A stretch of DNA of 5,843 nt from Candidatus Methanogaster sp. UBA203 (lineage in GTDB: Archaea; Halobacteriota; Methanosarcinia; Methanosarcinales; Methanogasteraceae). The notes under the pieces are model-generated. The model did no database searches. It saw nothing but the letters and a program-made list of their open reading frames with translations, and was not told where the DNA came from. The DNA is taken from contig DASC01000212.1 in the NCBI GenBank assembly GCA_002503595.1, forward strand, positions 1 to 5,843. Direction: 5' to 3'. Numbering within the stretch: position 1 is the first letter of the stretch; every line of letters begins with the position of its first letter. This document shows positions 5,672 through 5,843 of this stretch, in pieces. Made by a program: the position numbers and the translations under genes.

Positions 5672-5843
5672 GCTATCGCCCGACCGATACCAGCGAAAAA
5701 GCTCTCGAAGCCCTGATCGTGGCGGAGCTGACCGGGCGCACTGGAAGCGACACGCCGTATATGGGTGAAGTTCGCGATTATGCATCTCACGGCGAGTCTG
5801 ATGAGACGAGCACAGCGCGGGCAGGCGGTGCATACATTGAGGG
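5668..5843 (+). CDS. hsdR: Type I restriction endonuclease subunit HsdR, N-terminal fragment (3' end beyond window)
   Basis: The first 58 full codons of a frame still open at the right edge. The opening PTDTSEKALEALIVAELTG closely fits the conserved HsdR N-terminal block (typically TDTSEKGLE.LIV..L). HsdR is the ATP-dependent DNA translocase and endonuclease subunit; the nuclease and helicase motifs would lie outside the window. After this block comes a polar stretch of about 30 residues (from RTGSDTPYMGEVRDY to TARAGG) before YIEG, which may correspond to the usual Gly-Tyr-x-x-Gly that follows the block much more closely in many HsdR proteins. The start is supported by GGAGG at 5656 and by the ATGA overlap with the small ORF. 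Order and identity are consistent with a type I hsd operon. Confidence 0.85.
   Translation, partial: MSYRPTDTSEKALEALIVAELTGRTGSDTPYMGEVRDYASHGESDETSTARAGGAYIE

Noticed and set aside
5550..5768. A 72-codon + strand frame with the repeat KATQGVANCQ / KKVAQRVAVCQ over the hairpin array
   Set aside because: It runs through the recognised HsdR N-terminus in another frame and lacks a good ribosome site; the peptide repeat is only the hairpin DNA repeat read one frame over.

Overview
The window holds a nearly complete type I restriction-modification (RM) operon on the + strand, downstream of the 3' end of an unrelated nuclease gene. Overall base composition is moderately GC-rich, dropping sharply only inside the specificity gene. 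Taxonomy cannot be fixed from this sequence. The iron-sulfur RecB-like nuclease module and the A/T-rich putative promoter would fit a methanogenic archaeon (Methanomicrobia-like) or a bacterium; I hold the archaeal reading only weakly.

Layout: (1) 1-812, C-terminal PD-(D/E)XK/RecB-type nuclease module with a probable 4Fe-4S cluster; its frame is open to the left edge, so it may be the tail of a larger (helicase-nuclease) protein. (2) 813-927, a short gap with a candidate promoter and the hsdM ribosome binding site. (3) 928-3069, HsdM, the DNA N6-adenine methyltransferase subunit. (4) 3059-4108, a RhuM-family protein with a helix-turn-helix-like N-terminus, inserted between hsdM and hsdS, whose gene contains a perfect 12+1+12 palindrome. 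(5) 4105-5502, HsdS, with two target recognition domains. (6) 5489-5671, an unrecognised 60-codon small ORF carrying three tandem hairpin repeats. (7) 5668 to the right edge, the N-terminus of HsdR, the translocase/endonuclease subunit.

HsdM, HsdS and HsdR would assemble into a modification methyltransferase (M2S1) and a restriction complex (R2M2S1). All five genes from hsdM to hsdR are joined by overlaps of 11, 4, 14 and 4 bases, so they are almost certainly co-transcribed and translationally coupled. The two non-canonical members, RhuM and the small hairpin-bearing ORF, are therefore structurally part of the operon rather than chance neighbours. The two TRD-coding segments of hsdS are about 37% and 42% GC against about 60% in the conserved segments, the usual mark of domain shuffling.

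The most interesting material is (a) the in-frame hairpin array between hsdS and hsdR, immediately before the start of the potentially toxic nuclease subunit, and (b) the RhuM protein with its internal palindrome. Both could be regulatory parts of the RM system, but this is inference.
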